A stretch of DNA of 64,000 bases from Quercus robur (lineage: Eukaryota > Streptophyta > Magnoliopsida > Fagales > Fagaceae). Position numbers and translations under genes: made by a program. How positions within the stretch are numbered: the stretch's first letter is position 1; each line of letters starts with the position of its first letter. The notes under the pieces are model-generated. The model did no database searches, was not told where the DNA came from, and saw only the letters and a program-made list of their open reading frames with translations. Shown piece by piece: positions 24,100 through 36,098 of this stretch. The stretch spans positions 20,343,357-20,407,356 of the forward strand of contig NC_065545.1 of NCBI RefSeq assembly GCF_932294415.1, written 5' to 3'.

Positions 24100-24253
24100 C
24101 TAGGGACACTAAAAAAATTCACAGTAATTTTAAATATTAATTAGCCTACCACTTAGCACATAAGCCATTGAATATACAGATTATGATAGGCCCATATATG
24201 GTAGACTAATTTCAAAATATTGTGAATTTTTTTTTTTTTTATTGTATTCCTAG
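24100..24253. mobile_element. MITE with inverted ends, 154 bp
   Basis: The left end CTAGGGACACTAAAAAAATT matches the reverse complement of the right end, which begins CTAGGAATACAATAAAA and continues through an A-tract into AATTCACAATATTTT. Left and right both carry the AATTCACA core. Target duplication is unclear. Confidence 0.5.
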
Positions 24254-26434
24254 CTAACTCTACTACTAAAATTTATGTATGTATGTATTAATTTGTATGT
24301 TTTTCCAACCTCCAACAATTGTGATTTGTGGAGCTCTTTGACATGATCAAATACATCCAGATGAGTGTCGGGTTTTCCGCATGGAAATTCAACGTACACA
24401 TGACCTGTCTACTAGAAACGTCAAATTAAGGGGGTTTTATTATTATATATATTCAGTGAAGGCGCTTGAAGATCTAAATTAAGATCTCCTTCTTCGATTT
24501 GATCACATATCCAATTGTCACTCACGGACGTGTGAATTGTTGATTTACCATTTCTTCAAGATCAATATATAGTAGGTTCCGTTAATTCTCCCCCACTCAA
24601 TCCGCATAGACTCTCCTATACTATAGGCCACATATATAGGGTATTATTTTAATAATTAACAATTTTGTATTTATTCTTTTATTATAGGTGATATATAAAA
24701 CGACTATCCAACCTATTAAGATTTTAGTCGTGAGCAATTAATATTAATTGTTCCATTGATGGAGGATTTTTTTTATTAAAAAAAAAAAAAATTTATTATG
24801 AGAATCCATAAAATAACCTTTTGAATACTCTTATATATGTATTCTCCATCAAAAGGCTTATCAAAGCAAAGCATTGGACCAAAAAAAAAGACTCTACGCT
24901 TGAATATTGATTGTGAAGTTACATTATTCTTTTCTCTCTTTTGATGAATTTACAGGACATGCACTTATTATTTCCATACAGAACTTTGGAGGCTATAGGA
25001 CGAAGAGGAACTCCTCCATTATATATGCAGTGCAGTAAGTGTGTCAGATCCGGTTCACGATAACTTGACTGCTTTTGCTGCGGTACATGCATAGCCAACG
25101 GGAACAACTAGGAAACCATGGACTACACAGACCGAGAGCTAAATTTGTAACATTAGATGTACATGTATGTTTCCCAATTTTGTGTCACATATGGTTAAAC
25201 CAGTCCCATATATATATATATATATATATATATCTTTGATCTTTCCTATCTCACCTTGTATATATGGAAAGTAAAATTGGGCTCCACATTTATCAGAGGA
25301 AAAAAAAAAAAAAAGCTCCAAATGTGTTTTGGTAAATATTGTACTTCGCGGTAAAGTGGTTGATGTTAACATACCCATGTAGATAATTTGGATACATAAA
25401 ATAAAATTATTTTTTTCATGTTTTAACTACTTCTAAGAGATGATTGATTAAGGGGTAATTTGTTAAATATTGCTAGCTTACCAATTAAAACCAAACTAAA
25501 TATTAATAATTCATGAGAATGCACTAGGGTGTATCTTGCTTTAGGAGTCACATGGCTCATGGGTGTAGAGTATGTAGACAAATATAAGTGGAAAGAGCTA
25601 TATTAGTGTATTAAGTACATTTTTACCATTTTCTTAAAGATAATTATGGACGATAGGATTTGAATTTCATGATGATTGTTTTTTACTATTATTAAACTAG
25701 GGCACTGATGAGTTGTAAAATTTTATTTAATGTATCCTTAATATTTATATAAAAGTGAAACCCAAATTTTAAACAATAATAAAGGATGAAACCATAATTC
25801 CCCTCATGCTTAGCTATTAATTTTTGCAATACTTAATTCAAAAATCATAACAATCCTTCTTTGTTTTATGGCACAATGATCTACTGATGGTATAAAAGTT
25901 GGCACAGGCTAAAATTGGACCGTGTACCTAGATAAGGGAAATGCTTCTGTAACTCTTGCTAGAGAAAAAAAAAAAAAATGCAATGCAATGCAAACTGGAT
26001 TCTATGGTGATAAAGTTGCCGGTACCAAACTGGATTCTATCTTTGTATGGAAAAATGCAATGCAAGTTGAGAAGCTTGAAAATATTTTTAAAACAAAAAA
26101 AGAAGTAAGAGAAGACGAGAGGACAAAATGTAGGTGTCAATGTCACATTGTCACTGCTCATTCACAAAAAGTTGTACTACCTATGTAACATGGCACCATT
26201 GTTAACATTTGGTAGGTGTTGGCATGCTCTATTATGTCCAGTATTTAGAGTTTGAACCCCACCTCTCCCCTCTCCACTTATTTACCTTGCAAAAGGGAGG
26301 CGGAGAAAATTACGGTTGTTAACATCATTTTAGTATTTAAATTGGGAATTGAATCATGACCATTCATAGTAAAGTTTTTAAATCCTATTCATTCATTGAA
26401 ATGAGTAAAGTTAGAGTTACTATAACAACAATAA
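24254..26434. other. Gene-poor spacer
   Basis: AT-rich DNA with a TA tract at 25207-25233 and A-tracts near 24778-24791 and 25300-25313. In 25.97-26.07 kb the phrase GCAATGCAA and AACTGGATTCTAT each occur twice, a small local duplication. Around 26205-26290 GAGTTTGAACCCC resembles a SINE box B but lacks other support. No gene is supported. Confidence 0.35.
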
Positions 26435-26568
26435 TGGTCCGTTTGGATTAAGAGAGAGTAGAGTAGAGTAAAGTAGAGTAGATTTAGCACAAAATTAGCT
26501 TATTTTTAGCCTACTCTACTTTACTCTCCTCCACTCCCCCTCCTTCCCTCCTCCATCCAAATAGGCAA
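26435..26568. mobile_element. Tourist-like MITE, 134 bp
   Basis: Left TGGTCCGTTTGGATTAAGAG and the reverse complement of the right end (TTGCCTATTTGGATGG) are inverted ends of the PIF/Harbinger type. The body is a hairpin: repeated GAGTAGAGTA on the left faces TACTCTACTTTACTC on the right. A TAA duplication flanks it at 26432-26434 and 26569-26571. Confidence 0.65.
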
Positions 26569-26571
26569 TAA

Positions 26572-28296
26572 GAGATCGGCTATGCCACACCTACAATCAT
26601 GTATAGAGCCAACCGCAACAATAACGAAAATCATGGAGGTAGTTTTATTACTTCAACAAAGAAATAGTAATTCCATGTGACCATAAAATTAGGAAGACAG
26701 GCTGATTGGCGCCAAGACTTCGCTTCCTTGTCACATGATATGGTAAAAGAGAATATGTGCTTAAAGGACCATGACTAACACAAGGTTCTCAGAGCACATG
26801 ATGTTCCAAACACAATCATACATGTGCCTTTGTTGACGATTGAATTCTCATCTAACCTCACCCAAAAGTTCCTTAACGTATGGTTGCCCTAACTCCACGA
26901 TTGGACACCGTGCTCTCCTATTTCAAGTAATATTACCCACCCTCATGGCTTTGTTACCTGCTCTATGTAACCAACCATTTTCCTTCTTATGGGTATTTCA
27001 ATATTCACCCCTATTCATTCCCAAGTTTTCGCATCAACCCCAAAATTTGTTATTCCTTATCTCACATGCATACTAAAGTAAATAGATTGTGAGATGATCA
27101 TTTTAAAAAAAAAAAAAAAAAAAAGAAAGATTATGAGATGATCATATTATGCATACAATGTCTTTTTTATATTCGGCGAACCCCACATATTTGTAGAACC
27201 CATATATTGTGAGAGGATATGGTCTATATATTGGACACATGGGATAATTTTTCATTAGACTTTAGGATTGTTATTAGGTAAATTTTTATGCAGAGCTTTG
27301 GTAATAAAAGAGAAAAAAAAAGTCACTTTTCTTAGAATATGAGAAGTGGAAAGGCGAGCACATGGCTGATGAACTTCTTTCATGAGGTCACTGCATGTTG
27401 TTCTCTTTTGGGTCCTACCCATTTGATAGTTACCAGACATTCGTACCCTTATTAGTACCACAACTTGCAAAATGTTTGCCCTTGGCTTACAAAAAATACT
27501 TCTTATGTAAATGCCACTCAAGCTTAGTAAAGCAATGCATATGAGTCTATGACACTGACCTGAAAGAGCGTGCTTCAAAAACTGATCAGTTTGGTCACTA
27601 ATTGCAACCTCCAAGAGTCAAATTAAAAATAGTGTTGAAACAAACATTCTACCTAGGATGGTTTATTTTCATGTCTTCTCAGAACAACAAATTGATCCAT
27701 AAATTCCAACTTCATGTTACTCTCTTATTACTATGGATTAGAAAGCTGTTAAGGTCATCAATTAGAATAGCTGCTGTACATGTTTCCTGACTCCGCTGAG
27801 ATATATATATATATATATATTATTCTGGTAGTTGGTATCCTTAGGATTTTAGGAATAGGGTACCTAAAAAAAGGATTCCTCATAAATGAATAAAAATTTT
27901 GGTACTAGGGAATTATGCCACACCCTTTTGACGTTTCACCTTTCAACCAAAGCCAAATGAACCAATGAGATACCATATATCATAAACAAGAATCACGCGG
28001 AGAGAAAGTGCTGTACACGGGGGACCATTTGACTATGTCCAATAACGATAAAAACTACCATAAACATATTTTAAGAAATCCAAGGTACGAGAAATCATAA
28101 CCATATACATAACAGCTAAAATGTTAAAGTTACAAAGGAAAATGTAGCCAAGAAAAATTAGATAAGATAACAAGGAAAAATAAGTACAAAATCAATGATA
28201 ATCAAATTGATTTTTTCCTTGTTAATTAGACAAAATTATTCAATACTCTGGAGCCACAATGAGCCAATGCTTCTTCCGAAAATATTGAATAATTAC
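26572..28296. other. Spacer downstream of the FAF gene
   Basis: Open frames at 26840-27076 (plus) and 27255-27614 (minus, 119 codons) show no domain, and their composition is like the flanks. An A-tract lies at 27104-27124 and a TA tract at 27800-27820. The last part probably includes the FAF 3' UTR. I see no further gene. Confidence 0.35.
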
Positions 28297-29136
28297 TTAA
28301 ACAGAGAAAGTAGAAATCCAGAATGGCAGCCAAGTTTCCGATCTGTCGCCGCGCCCACTTTCCTTGCACCTTCTTGGCTGTGGAAGCTTCCCAAAATCTT
28401 TATCATCCAAAATTTCAGTATACCAGTCACCCTCTTCACCAATTCTTCCTTCTTCTTCTTCTTCTTCTTCTTCTTCTTCTCCAGCTTCTTCAGTTTCGTC
28501 CTCTTCTACTACTTCTTTGTCAGCAGCTTGAATTTGAACCTCCACTTCTTCTTCTTCTTCTTCTTGTTCTTCTTCTTCTTCTTGTTCTTCAAGAACTTGC
28601 TCAGACTCTTCCTCATCTTCCTCAGTAGTTTCTTGATCATTATGGACCAACTGAAGCCTAAGCCTGCCATCACCACGCACAGCATGGAACAAGCTATTAC
28701 AAGAAGGGGCAGGCACAGCTTCAAGAACAAGGCGGCCAGCTTCTCTGTGAGGCCTAACATGAACGCCACTTGAGCCACTAATAGATGTCAAGGGTGGTGG
28801 GAAACTCCTACAATGATGCTTACTCTGCTTCTTAGGCTCACTAAATTTCGAAATTTTCTGCTTCTTGGGACCATTATTTTCAGTACTAACGAGTGAAATC
28901 AAAGAAATTTCATGATCTTTGTTGGTTTCAGTGATGATAACGCTACTACCTGTCTCACTACCTAAGCTTTCAGTGCACATTTCAAGGCTTTTTTCACTTA
29001 GCCTCAAAGAGCACCGCTTAACAAGAGGGTCAACATATAGTTTCTCAATTTTTGTGCCATAATTGGCAGTGTAAGAATTGTTGGTTAGAGCTTGGAGGAA
29101 GTTCCAGCCACCCAAGTCAGCTACAGTTGTGGACAT
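28297..29136 (-). CDS. FAF: FANTASTIC FOUR (FAF) family protein
   Basis: A single-exon gene of 279 codons. FAF proteins are plant-specific regulators linked to shoot meristem size through the WUSCHEL-CLAVATA pathway; that role is known from Arabidopsis and inferred here. The FAF domain is clear at residues about 110-164: RSFPPPLTSI, then GVHVRPHREAGRLVLEA, then FHAVRGDGRLRLQLVH. After it comes a strongly acidic stretch (about 169-243), mostly Glu, coded in part by a (TTC)n repeat on the plus strand at 28443-28480. The C-terminus ends in a tryptophan-bearing segment. The N-terminus starts MSTTVADLGG, in the first ATG of the frame. The minus-strand TATA-like TTCTATAAAT at 29411-29420 lies about 275 bases upstream. 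It is short compared with some FAF proteins but appears intact. The particular family member is not assignable. Confidence 0.93.
   Translation of the reverse strand: MSTTVADLGGWNFLQALTNNSYTANYGTKIEKLYVDPLVKRCSLRLSEKSLEMCTESLGSETGSSVIITETNKDHEISLISLVSTENNGPKKQKISKFSEPKKQSKHHCRSFPPPLTSISGSSGVHVRPHREAGRLVLEAVPAPSCNSLFHAVRGDGRLRLQLVHNDQETTEEDEEESEQVLEEQEEEEEQEEEEEEVEVQIQAADKEVVEEDETEEAGEEEEEEEEEEGRIGEEGDWYTEILDDKDFGKLPQPRRCKESGRGDRSETWLPFWISTFSV
28443..28480. repeat. TTC microsatellite inside the FAF coding region
   Basis: TTC units on the plus strand encode a run of Glu residues in the FAF acidic tract on the minus strand. A second, less regular TTC-rich stretch follows at 28546-28590. Length changes by whole units would stay in frame. 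Confidence 0.85.
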
Positions 29137-29520
29137 GTTTTGATTTGGTTAAATTTTCACAACAAAATGTGGGGAAAGAAAAGGAAAAACAGGGGATGAA
29201 AACAAAGGAGTTTTTTAAGTATTGGGGTAGAATTGGAGTTTTTATGAGGGCAAAGGTGTGCAATTTGATTAAAAGAGAAGGTTTTTGAGTGAAGCCCACC
29301 TCTTGGTTTGGCTGAATTTGAAGATTGGGGTGGGCTGAGAGAGAAAGAGAGGAGTGAGAAGGAGAAGAATTGGGGTGAACGTGCAAGAGTTGTGAAAGGG
29401 GTGGAGATGAATTTATAGAACTCTTTGTCATGTACTGTAGTAGTGAGACACTAAGGGAGAGAGCAACTTTTTGAACCAGTAGAGCAACTTTTATCCTGCC
29501 ACGCAGTGACACATATTATA
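29137..29520 (-). promoter_or_regulatory. FAF 5' leader and core promoter
   Basis: On the minus strand the TATA-like TTCTATAAAT (29411-29420) precedes a CT-rich leader (about 29330-29390, visible as GAGAGAAAGAGAGGAG on the plus strand) running to the ATG at 29136. The leader is purine/pyrimidine-biased and carries short upstream frames. The transcription start is inferred, not seen. Confidence 0.45.
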
Positions 29521-30986
29521 AAAAGCGAAAAAAAGAAATGGCAGGGGAACAAGAAGTTAGACTAAAGGTCGGTGGAAAACAATGACTGTTAGACTAGAGT
29601 TCAATTTTAATCTGCAATTATATATATATATATATATATATTGGGGTAAAAATTGAGAGTATAACATTTGGATGAATAGCCTCCTTAAAAGTTCTCTTGT
29701 TATACTTATTTAACAAGTTTAAGGACATTAAAAATTTTTATAATTGTTGAGAAAATATATTAAGAGTAGTACTAAAAAATAAATAGTAGCAACATTTTTT
29801 TTTCTTACTTTAATTACAACTTACATAGTAAATAATTGTGAAATATTTTATATCCTTAACATTATTCTTTTTTACTAATCTAAAAAAAAAAAAAATTTGG
29901 GGAATGAACTAATACAGAGGAGTTATTTCTATATGAGCAATTTTGTGTTTGAACTGAAATATTGATGGGGTTTGCCAGGCATGGGACTCTCACTCAATTT
30001 GATAGGAAAAACCAAGCTTTCTTAACAATTTCATTTCAGCCAAAAGAATACCAAACAAATTATCTAGCAAGTCCAGCTCTGTATTAGGCATAAGCCAATT
30101 CTGGTTGCTCTCATTATTTTTGGAAAATGAAACATTGTCTCTTCCACGTTCTTTTTTGTTGAGATTACCATGTTTGTCTTAGGCTTTGGCTTACACCTAG
30201 TAAATCTGCGCACTAGAGTTATGAGATGGAGGCATCACATATATAAAAATGAATAAATGGCACGTTTATTTTGTATGTAAGCTATTGTCCAGCTCTGTAT
30301 TAGGCATAATTATAAGCCAATCCTGGTGGAACTATACATTCTCTCATTATTTTTGGAAAATGATATATTTATCTATGTTAGCCTTTTTGTTTGAATGCAT
30401 CAAAAAACAAACAGATTTATAGATAATTCCTATAAAAGAGTAGGATTATAATAATCTTTCTACTTACTCTGTTCTCCCTTCATTTTTATTTAAAAGAATC
30501 CTAAGGAAAAGCACTTTGTTTCCATTGAGCTAAAACAAAATGTCGATTCTCTAGTTAACCAAAGTCATTGTTTAATTGTCATTTTGCTGAATTCTCTTTC
30601 ATACAAATCATAAATTGAAGTTTTAATTAAGATTAGGAATACTCCATTCTCTTATTATCTATGTATTATTTACTCATTTTCATTCAATTGGAAGTATTGA
30701 TCTAATCCAAAATCAAATTATGTTTCGAAATTTTATAATCCAATTTTCTATCAATTTTGTAACAAAAGACTTATAAACTGACATGACAATAAATATAATT
30801 GATATCATATCAATAATATAACAAATTAATTTCTTAATTATATTTTTTATTGTATTTAAAAGATTATACATCAATTGATAAGGTTTATACACTAAAAAAT
30901 GTTGCACGCCTCTATTACGCATAAGGTTATTCCCTTATGAGTAGTTTGGTCCCTCCCATTTCTCTCACCTTTTTTCTTGAGATTTA
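29521..30986. other. AT-rich spacer with a spaced direct duplication
   Basis: No gene. A TA tract lies at 29620-29641. The segments 30071-30130 and 30287-30362 share GTCCAGCTCTGTATTAGGCA, AAGCCAAT, CTGGT and CTCATTATTTTTGGAAAATG in the same order, separated by about 157 bp. The second copy has small insertions. Confidence 0.5.
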
Positions 30987-31253
30987 AGCTGGGTTTGGAT
31001 ATAGATGAAAAGGAACACGTCTGCGTCTACGGCTGCGCGTTTCCTTTTTTTGTTTTTTTTTTTTTTTTTTAGCATTTTGTGGCTGTGGTGTCACACTAGT
31101 GGATCTCGTACACTGTTCATGAGACCCATAAACCTCTTTTTTCAGCAACTTTTTCATTAAAAATGGGTCCAACAGTATTATTCACATATTTAAAAATTAT
31201 TTTATTATAGTGTTTTCAGTTTTCAGCAAAATAAGCGGTATCCAAACGGACCC
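30987..31253. mobile_element. PIF/Harbinger-like MITE, 267 bp
   Basis: The left end AGCTGGGTTTGGATATAG and the reverse complement of the right end (GGGTCCGTTTGGATACCGC) form imperfect inverted repeats. TTA flanks both sides (30984-30986, 31254-31256). Internal phrases such as GTTCATGAGACCCATAA and TTTTCAGCAAAATAAGC recur in the interrupted copy at 50402-51430, showing a family with more than one member here. Confidence 0.65.
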
Positions 31254-31256
31254 TTA

Positions 31257-33206
31257 GGATCAAAACTTAAGATGACCATTTTACACTTTTTACTTCCTAG
31301 GGAATAAAAGTTACAATAATTCTTGAATCGTAAAATTGTACACCAAACAACCTTTCTCCTTTCTCCTTTTGGGTGATGTCGTGATGGTCGGCCAGGTAAA
31401 GTGTTATGTGAGTAGGATGTGAATTTTTGTGAAAAATTCTAGGAGTCTGTGGTTATAGCAGAATTGAAAAATTAATTAATAATTATTCATAAGCAAGCCA
31501 CCTAATAAAATAAAATGGCATAAACTCAACAAGTCATGTGAAGATCTCAACTTTCATATTAAGTAATTTGTTTTTATTGATTTGAAATATCCCGTAAATT
31601 GTATTCTGAAAGTAGCTAATAATTTTGCAATATTGCTTTCATATATTCAAGACTACCAAAAAGTCCATTAGACATATTGCACTAACCGGTTCTTTTTTCT
31701 TTCTTTCTTCCTTTTTTTTCTACTTTTTCAAAGCTCTGATGTTTGCAACATTTTAATTTCATTTTTTTAAGAAAAGGGAAATACTAGAGAGCACCAATTA
31801 TTTTCTTAACTGCAATTAATTGACATTTATAAACTACAAAAGATAGTCTTCCAAATGAGAAGAGACCATTGGTTTAAGACTAAAAATTTTAAAACAAAGC
31901 TACCTTTAATGTCTTCTAAGCTAAGTGGTTTCACAACTTTTCATTCAATTATCATAAAGGTAGAGGTACTCACTTAAAAAGTTAAAATTGCAAAAAAAAT
32001 TGTATTGGTTGTTCTGTTGATACCTAGGATAGAAAGAAAAAGCTAGGTCTCCTTGCTTTTGACCTCAGCTATTTCTGTCTATTGGCCAAATCTTTTCTAG
32101 TCATGGGTCAAGAAGAACACAGGGAAAGCTTTGTTTACATAAACAATATGGTCAAGTTTTGTCTTTCTATTATAAACTAAATTGCAGCCAATTAATTGAA
32201 AGCAATGATCTTCCACTAACTCTAAAATCTTTTTGTTTGTTTGTTTGTATAGGCAATAGCACTCTCACTTTACAAGGAGTAGGACCTTTCTATTCTTGAA
32301 ATTATGGCCGAAAGAAATTGTATAATGTGACCTTGTGAAGGTAAAAGTAAAACGCAAATAATGTTTCATTTGTTGTAAATTTCGTGATTTTTGTGGCATA
32401 GTTGCCAATTGAGGCATCAATCACGTGGAAACCAAGAAGCATTTGGAAATTCAGGTCTGAAAATTGAGAAATTATGTAATGCTCCTCTTGGATCATATCC
32501 CTATATACAAGTAAATCATTATGGGATTTAATTAATGACTCTAAAAATTGGACATATATTAGAGACCACTTTTATAGTTTCATTAATTACTCACTACTAC
32601 TTTTTCTTTTTCCTTTTTGTAATCTCACAAGAAAATATTATACCCCCATGAGCATAGAACTATAGGACATTTAGAGGAAATTAAATATAATATAATACCC
32701 ATATGCCAAATTCAATTCCATGAACGAGGAACTATAGGACATGAGAAAACCTTAAAAACAATACCCATAAGCCAAATTGAATTTTATTTATTTATTTTGA
32801 TAAGACTGAGACGATTTTACTAGAATACCCATTATTGGTGAAAGTGAACAGTGTTAACTAATTAAAGATTCAAGTATTGGATTTAATAGATAATAGAACA
32901 ATTTAAAGTCATGACCTTTCTTGCACCATCAAATATGAACTTCTAGCTAGCAGATAAGGAAGCCAGGGCTCATAATCTTATGGCACCAATTGTCATTCAA
33001 TATAAGACATATGCTGCCATATTTTGAACTAGTGGAGGGAGTATAATTCCCCATATATATATAAAAGACCCTAAGCTAATCGAAAATGAATGGCTTATCT
33101 TGCATCCTTCCCCTCTAAGAACACAAGAAGTAACTTTGGTGAAAACACGTTTTTCTAATATTGGAACGTAACTCTCTTATGACATCTAATTATCTATCAT
33201 GTTTGG

Positions 33207-33248
<42 letters not shown>

Positions 33249-36098
33249 CATTCAAACCCTCTAGGCCGGTACTAGCATATTATCATTATACAATAAAGTC
33301 TTCACGCAATTGAGCTGCAACATACACCAGCCAATCGATTATTTATTCCCTATTAGATGCTAAGACACCAAAGAGAGAGAATGGAAGACATTGGATAAGA
33401 AAAAAAAAATATCAGTTTACTTTGTTAAGATGACATTTGTCAACCTATGGAACCCAATGCTAAGGCCTACAATTAGGAAGCTATCAAATAAAAATTAAGT
33501 CCATGGACTTCTGGCCCAGTGCATGGCATCCTCCCCTAGAATTAGCAAAAAATTTAAAGGACTTTCTTATAGAAAAATTTAATATGTGTGTTATTCAGTT
33601 ATTCATGATTTCTTATGTAACAATATTTACATTTTTCTTTTCTTTTTTTTTCTTTTTTTTTTTATGACATTTGCTCTTAATGATATATACATCTTTAATT
33701 ATTATTAGACCTAAACACTAATTGATTTTTAGTGAAGATGAAAATTAAACCCCAAATTTCTTATTCAACCCTCAGATCTCTTATTTTGTGCTAATAATTT
33801 GAGGAAAATGAGAAATAGAAGAGATGGTCCATTAAGTGATTATACTTTTTATTTTAACTCAAATATAATCACTTTTAAGTTACTCCTTTGAGGCATTAAA
33901 CCTTGAGCTCATTAAATTTAGAAAGGTACATTTTACGTCTATTATGCAATCTTATTCGTCCTATTCCAAAAGGCTAATGCAGGTATTAATTTAAGACTTA
34001 ATATTGCATGAAAAGAAGAAATGCATATTATCTAACCATTTCTTTTCTCCACATCCATCTCCAAATTCAGCTTAAATGTTAGATCGTGGTCTCCATATTA
34101 TAATGATATACCATTAGTTATATTTAGGAAAAGTATGATTAAAAAGCATGATCAAGCTGGTATCACATTAGAAAAGTGAGTATAAGAACTTGAAAATAAT
34201 TACAATTAATTCTTCTTCTTGTTTTCTTTTTCTTTTTTTTTTAAATTGAAATATTGACAATGAATTCTTAACAACTGCACAATAACATATACTCCAAAAT
34301 TTTTAAAAGTGTTATTAACTTATTATTTCGTATGGTGAATTATAAATTCTATTGTAATGTTTCTTCATACTAAAGATGAATTTTTGAAGATATTGAAGTG
34401 TTTTAAAAATGGTTGTACTCAGTATACAATATACATAGTTTACATTTTTGTAAGCCTTGAAAGAGCTCATTGATATACTATATTACTTTCTTTTTTCTTT
34501 TTCTTTTTTATTTATTTGAAACTATATTCTCAAAGTCCAACTTACTAGTTTTTTCTCCATAGCACTGAATTCAAGAAAATAGACGTACGTCAAGTAGTAG
34601 TGACCAGTGAGTGAGCTAAAAAGAATATTTTCCTATTGTACACACTCAAGCCCCAACCACCAAATTTGCTTTTGCAATTCACTTTTCAATTTGTTTTTTT
34701 TTTTAAGATTGGGCAATCACGTAAAAGTGAAAACTCTACCAACTTAGAAAATGGGCCTCTTTCGATTATGTTGTCGCTTGGCCCTAAACTAAAACCCAAA
34801 ACCTCATATTAATTATCTTCCTTTAACAAAAATAAAATAATAAAAATAGTTTGTCTTTGTTTGATTGTCTGCTTTTAAAACTTTTACCAAGAAAAAAAGG
34901 TAATGGAATCAGTTCTTCCTTTTTGACCAGCTTATTAGTGCCTTCTTTTTCTATCACATTTGTTACCCAATTCAAATTTAAAAATTAATAAAATGAGAAT
35001 AATAAAACCATGCGTTGTCCTAGCCCATTGGTGTTTTTCTTCTCTGTTTTTTTTTTTTTTTGGTTGGTGAATAATAAAGTATTGGGGGGCCATTAATGTT
35101 GCTAAATTGGTTTTTTATTTTTTTTATTTTTTGAGGAATCTGCTAAATTGTTTATTACAAAGACAAAAGACAAATTAAATATTAATTACTCGACAAACTT
35201 TATGGACGGTACTATATTAGACATTGTTGTGGAAGCTTAAATGGTACAAATTTTGACATTTCCTTCTAATCTCAACCCCGCACTCACTTTTTATTATTCT
35301 TGTAACTAGTTTATTACTATTAATACTATTGTTAATATCAAAACCATTATTCAACATACATATCCTTATCTAATTTGCAATGACGTAAATATATGCTTAG
35401 GTTTCCTAATTATGGCATGAAATAAATAATATTGATTCTCTGACAGATGTTGAAAGTTAATAACTCAGATAAAATAAATTTTTTTTGGGGAATTTAATAA
35501 AAAGCACCGAGTAAGAAGAAAGGTGTTATTTATGGTCCACTTATATAAATAAACGAGACAATGAGAATAAACTTTAGTATCATTCCTAGCTTTTTATGTG
35601 TGTGTATATATATATATATATATATCATTCCTAGCTTGTGGACAACATAGTAAATCGATTGGAATATGGGATTTAGGCTAGCAACTAAAAAATTAAGGTT
35701 AATTGCACAAATCCATCCTAAACTATGGAACGAGGATACTTGCACTTTCAGCTTACACCTCAATCATGAAAAGTTGTAATCACTACCTGAATTACATCAA
35801 AGTTTGCAAAATAATCATGTTATGACTTATGACATGAATACTAAAAGAAAATCATCTATAAGCAGGCATCATATATTGTCACAAAGATTTCACCTTGATG
35901 TAAATGCAGATAATTCATACAATTCTATAAGGATCAGTTCAAAATTAAATGAGAAACTGGTCCTCTTTGGATACATTGTTATATTCAACACTCAATCACA
36001 CAAAAACAATTCAAAGAAGTGAAAAAAGGAAAGGTATATGCCTCCTTGCATTCATTACCAAGGAGGAAAACTTAATATGACAGCAAAAATTTCAGATG
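31257..36098. other. Long AT-rich spacer between FAF and FZL
   Basis: Nearly 5 kb with no recognisable gene. It contains a tandem duplication at 32647-32785, TA tracts at 33213-33244 and about 35606-35624, and many T-tracts. A fragment starting GGTTAATTGCACAAATCC at about 35698 resembles one end of the MITE group seen at 2647, but no partner end was found. The last few hundred bases are probably FZL 3' UTR. Confidence 0.4.
32647..32785. repeat. Diverged tandem duplication, about 70-bp unit
   Basis: Two adjacent units begin CATGAGCATAGAACTATAGG (32647) and CATGAACGAGGAACTATAGG (32719). Both then carry GGACAT, AATACCCATA, GCCAAATT and AATT in order, with small gaps between the copies. Confidence 0.6.

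Noticed and set aside
17500-26200. microRNA precursors
   Set aside because: I looked for common conserved plant miRNA sequences (miR156, 159, 160, 164, 166, 167, 169, 171, 172, 319, 390, 395-399) by eye and found no convincing match. MITE hairpins here should not be taken for miRNA genes.
27255-27614. 119-codon minus-strand frame downstream of FAF
   Set aside because: No recognisable domain, composition like the flanks and no clear promoter. It may be chance.
28195-28773. 192-codon plus-strand frame across the FAF locus
   Set aside because: It is the antisense of the FAF coding region and owes its Phe/Ser/Leu-rich product to the TTC repeats. The FAF domain on the minus strand is decisive.
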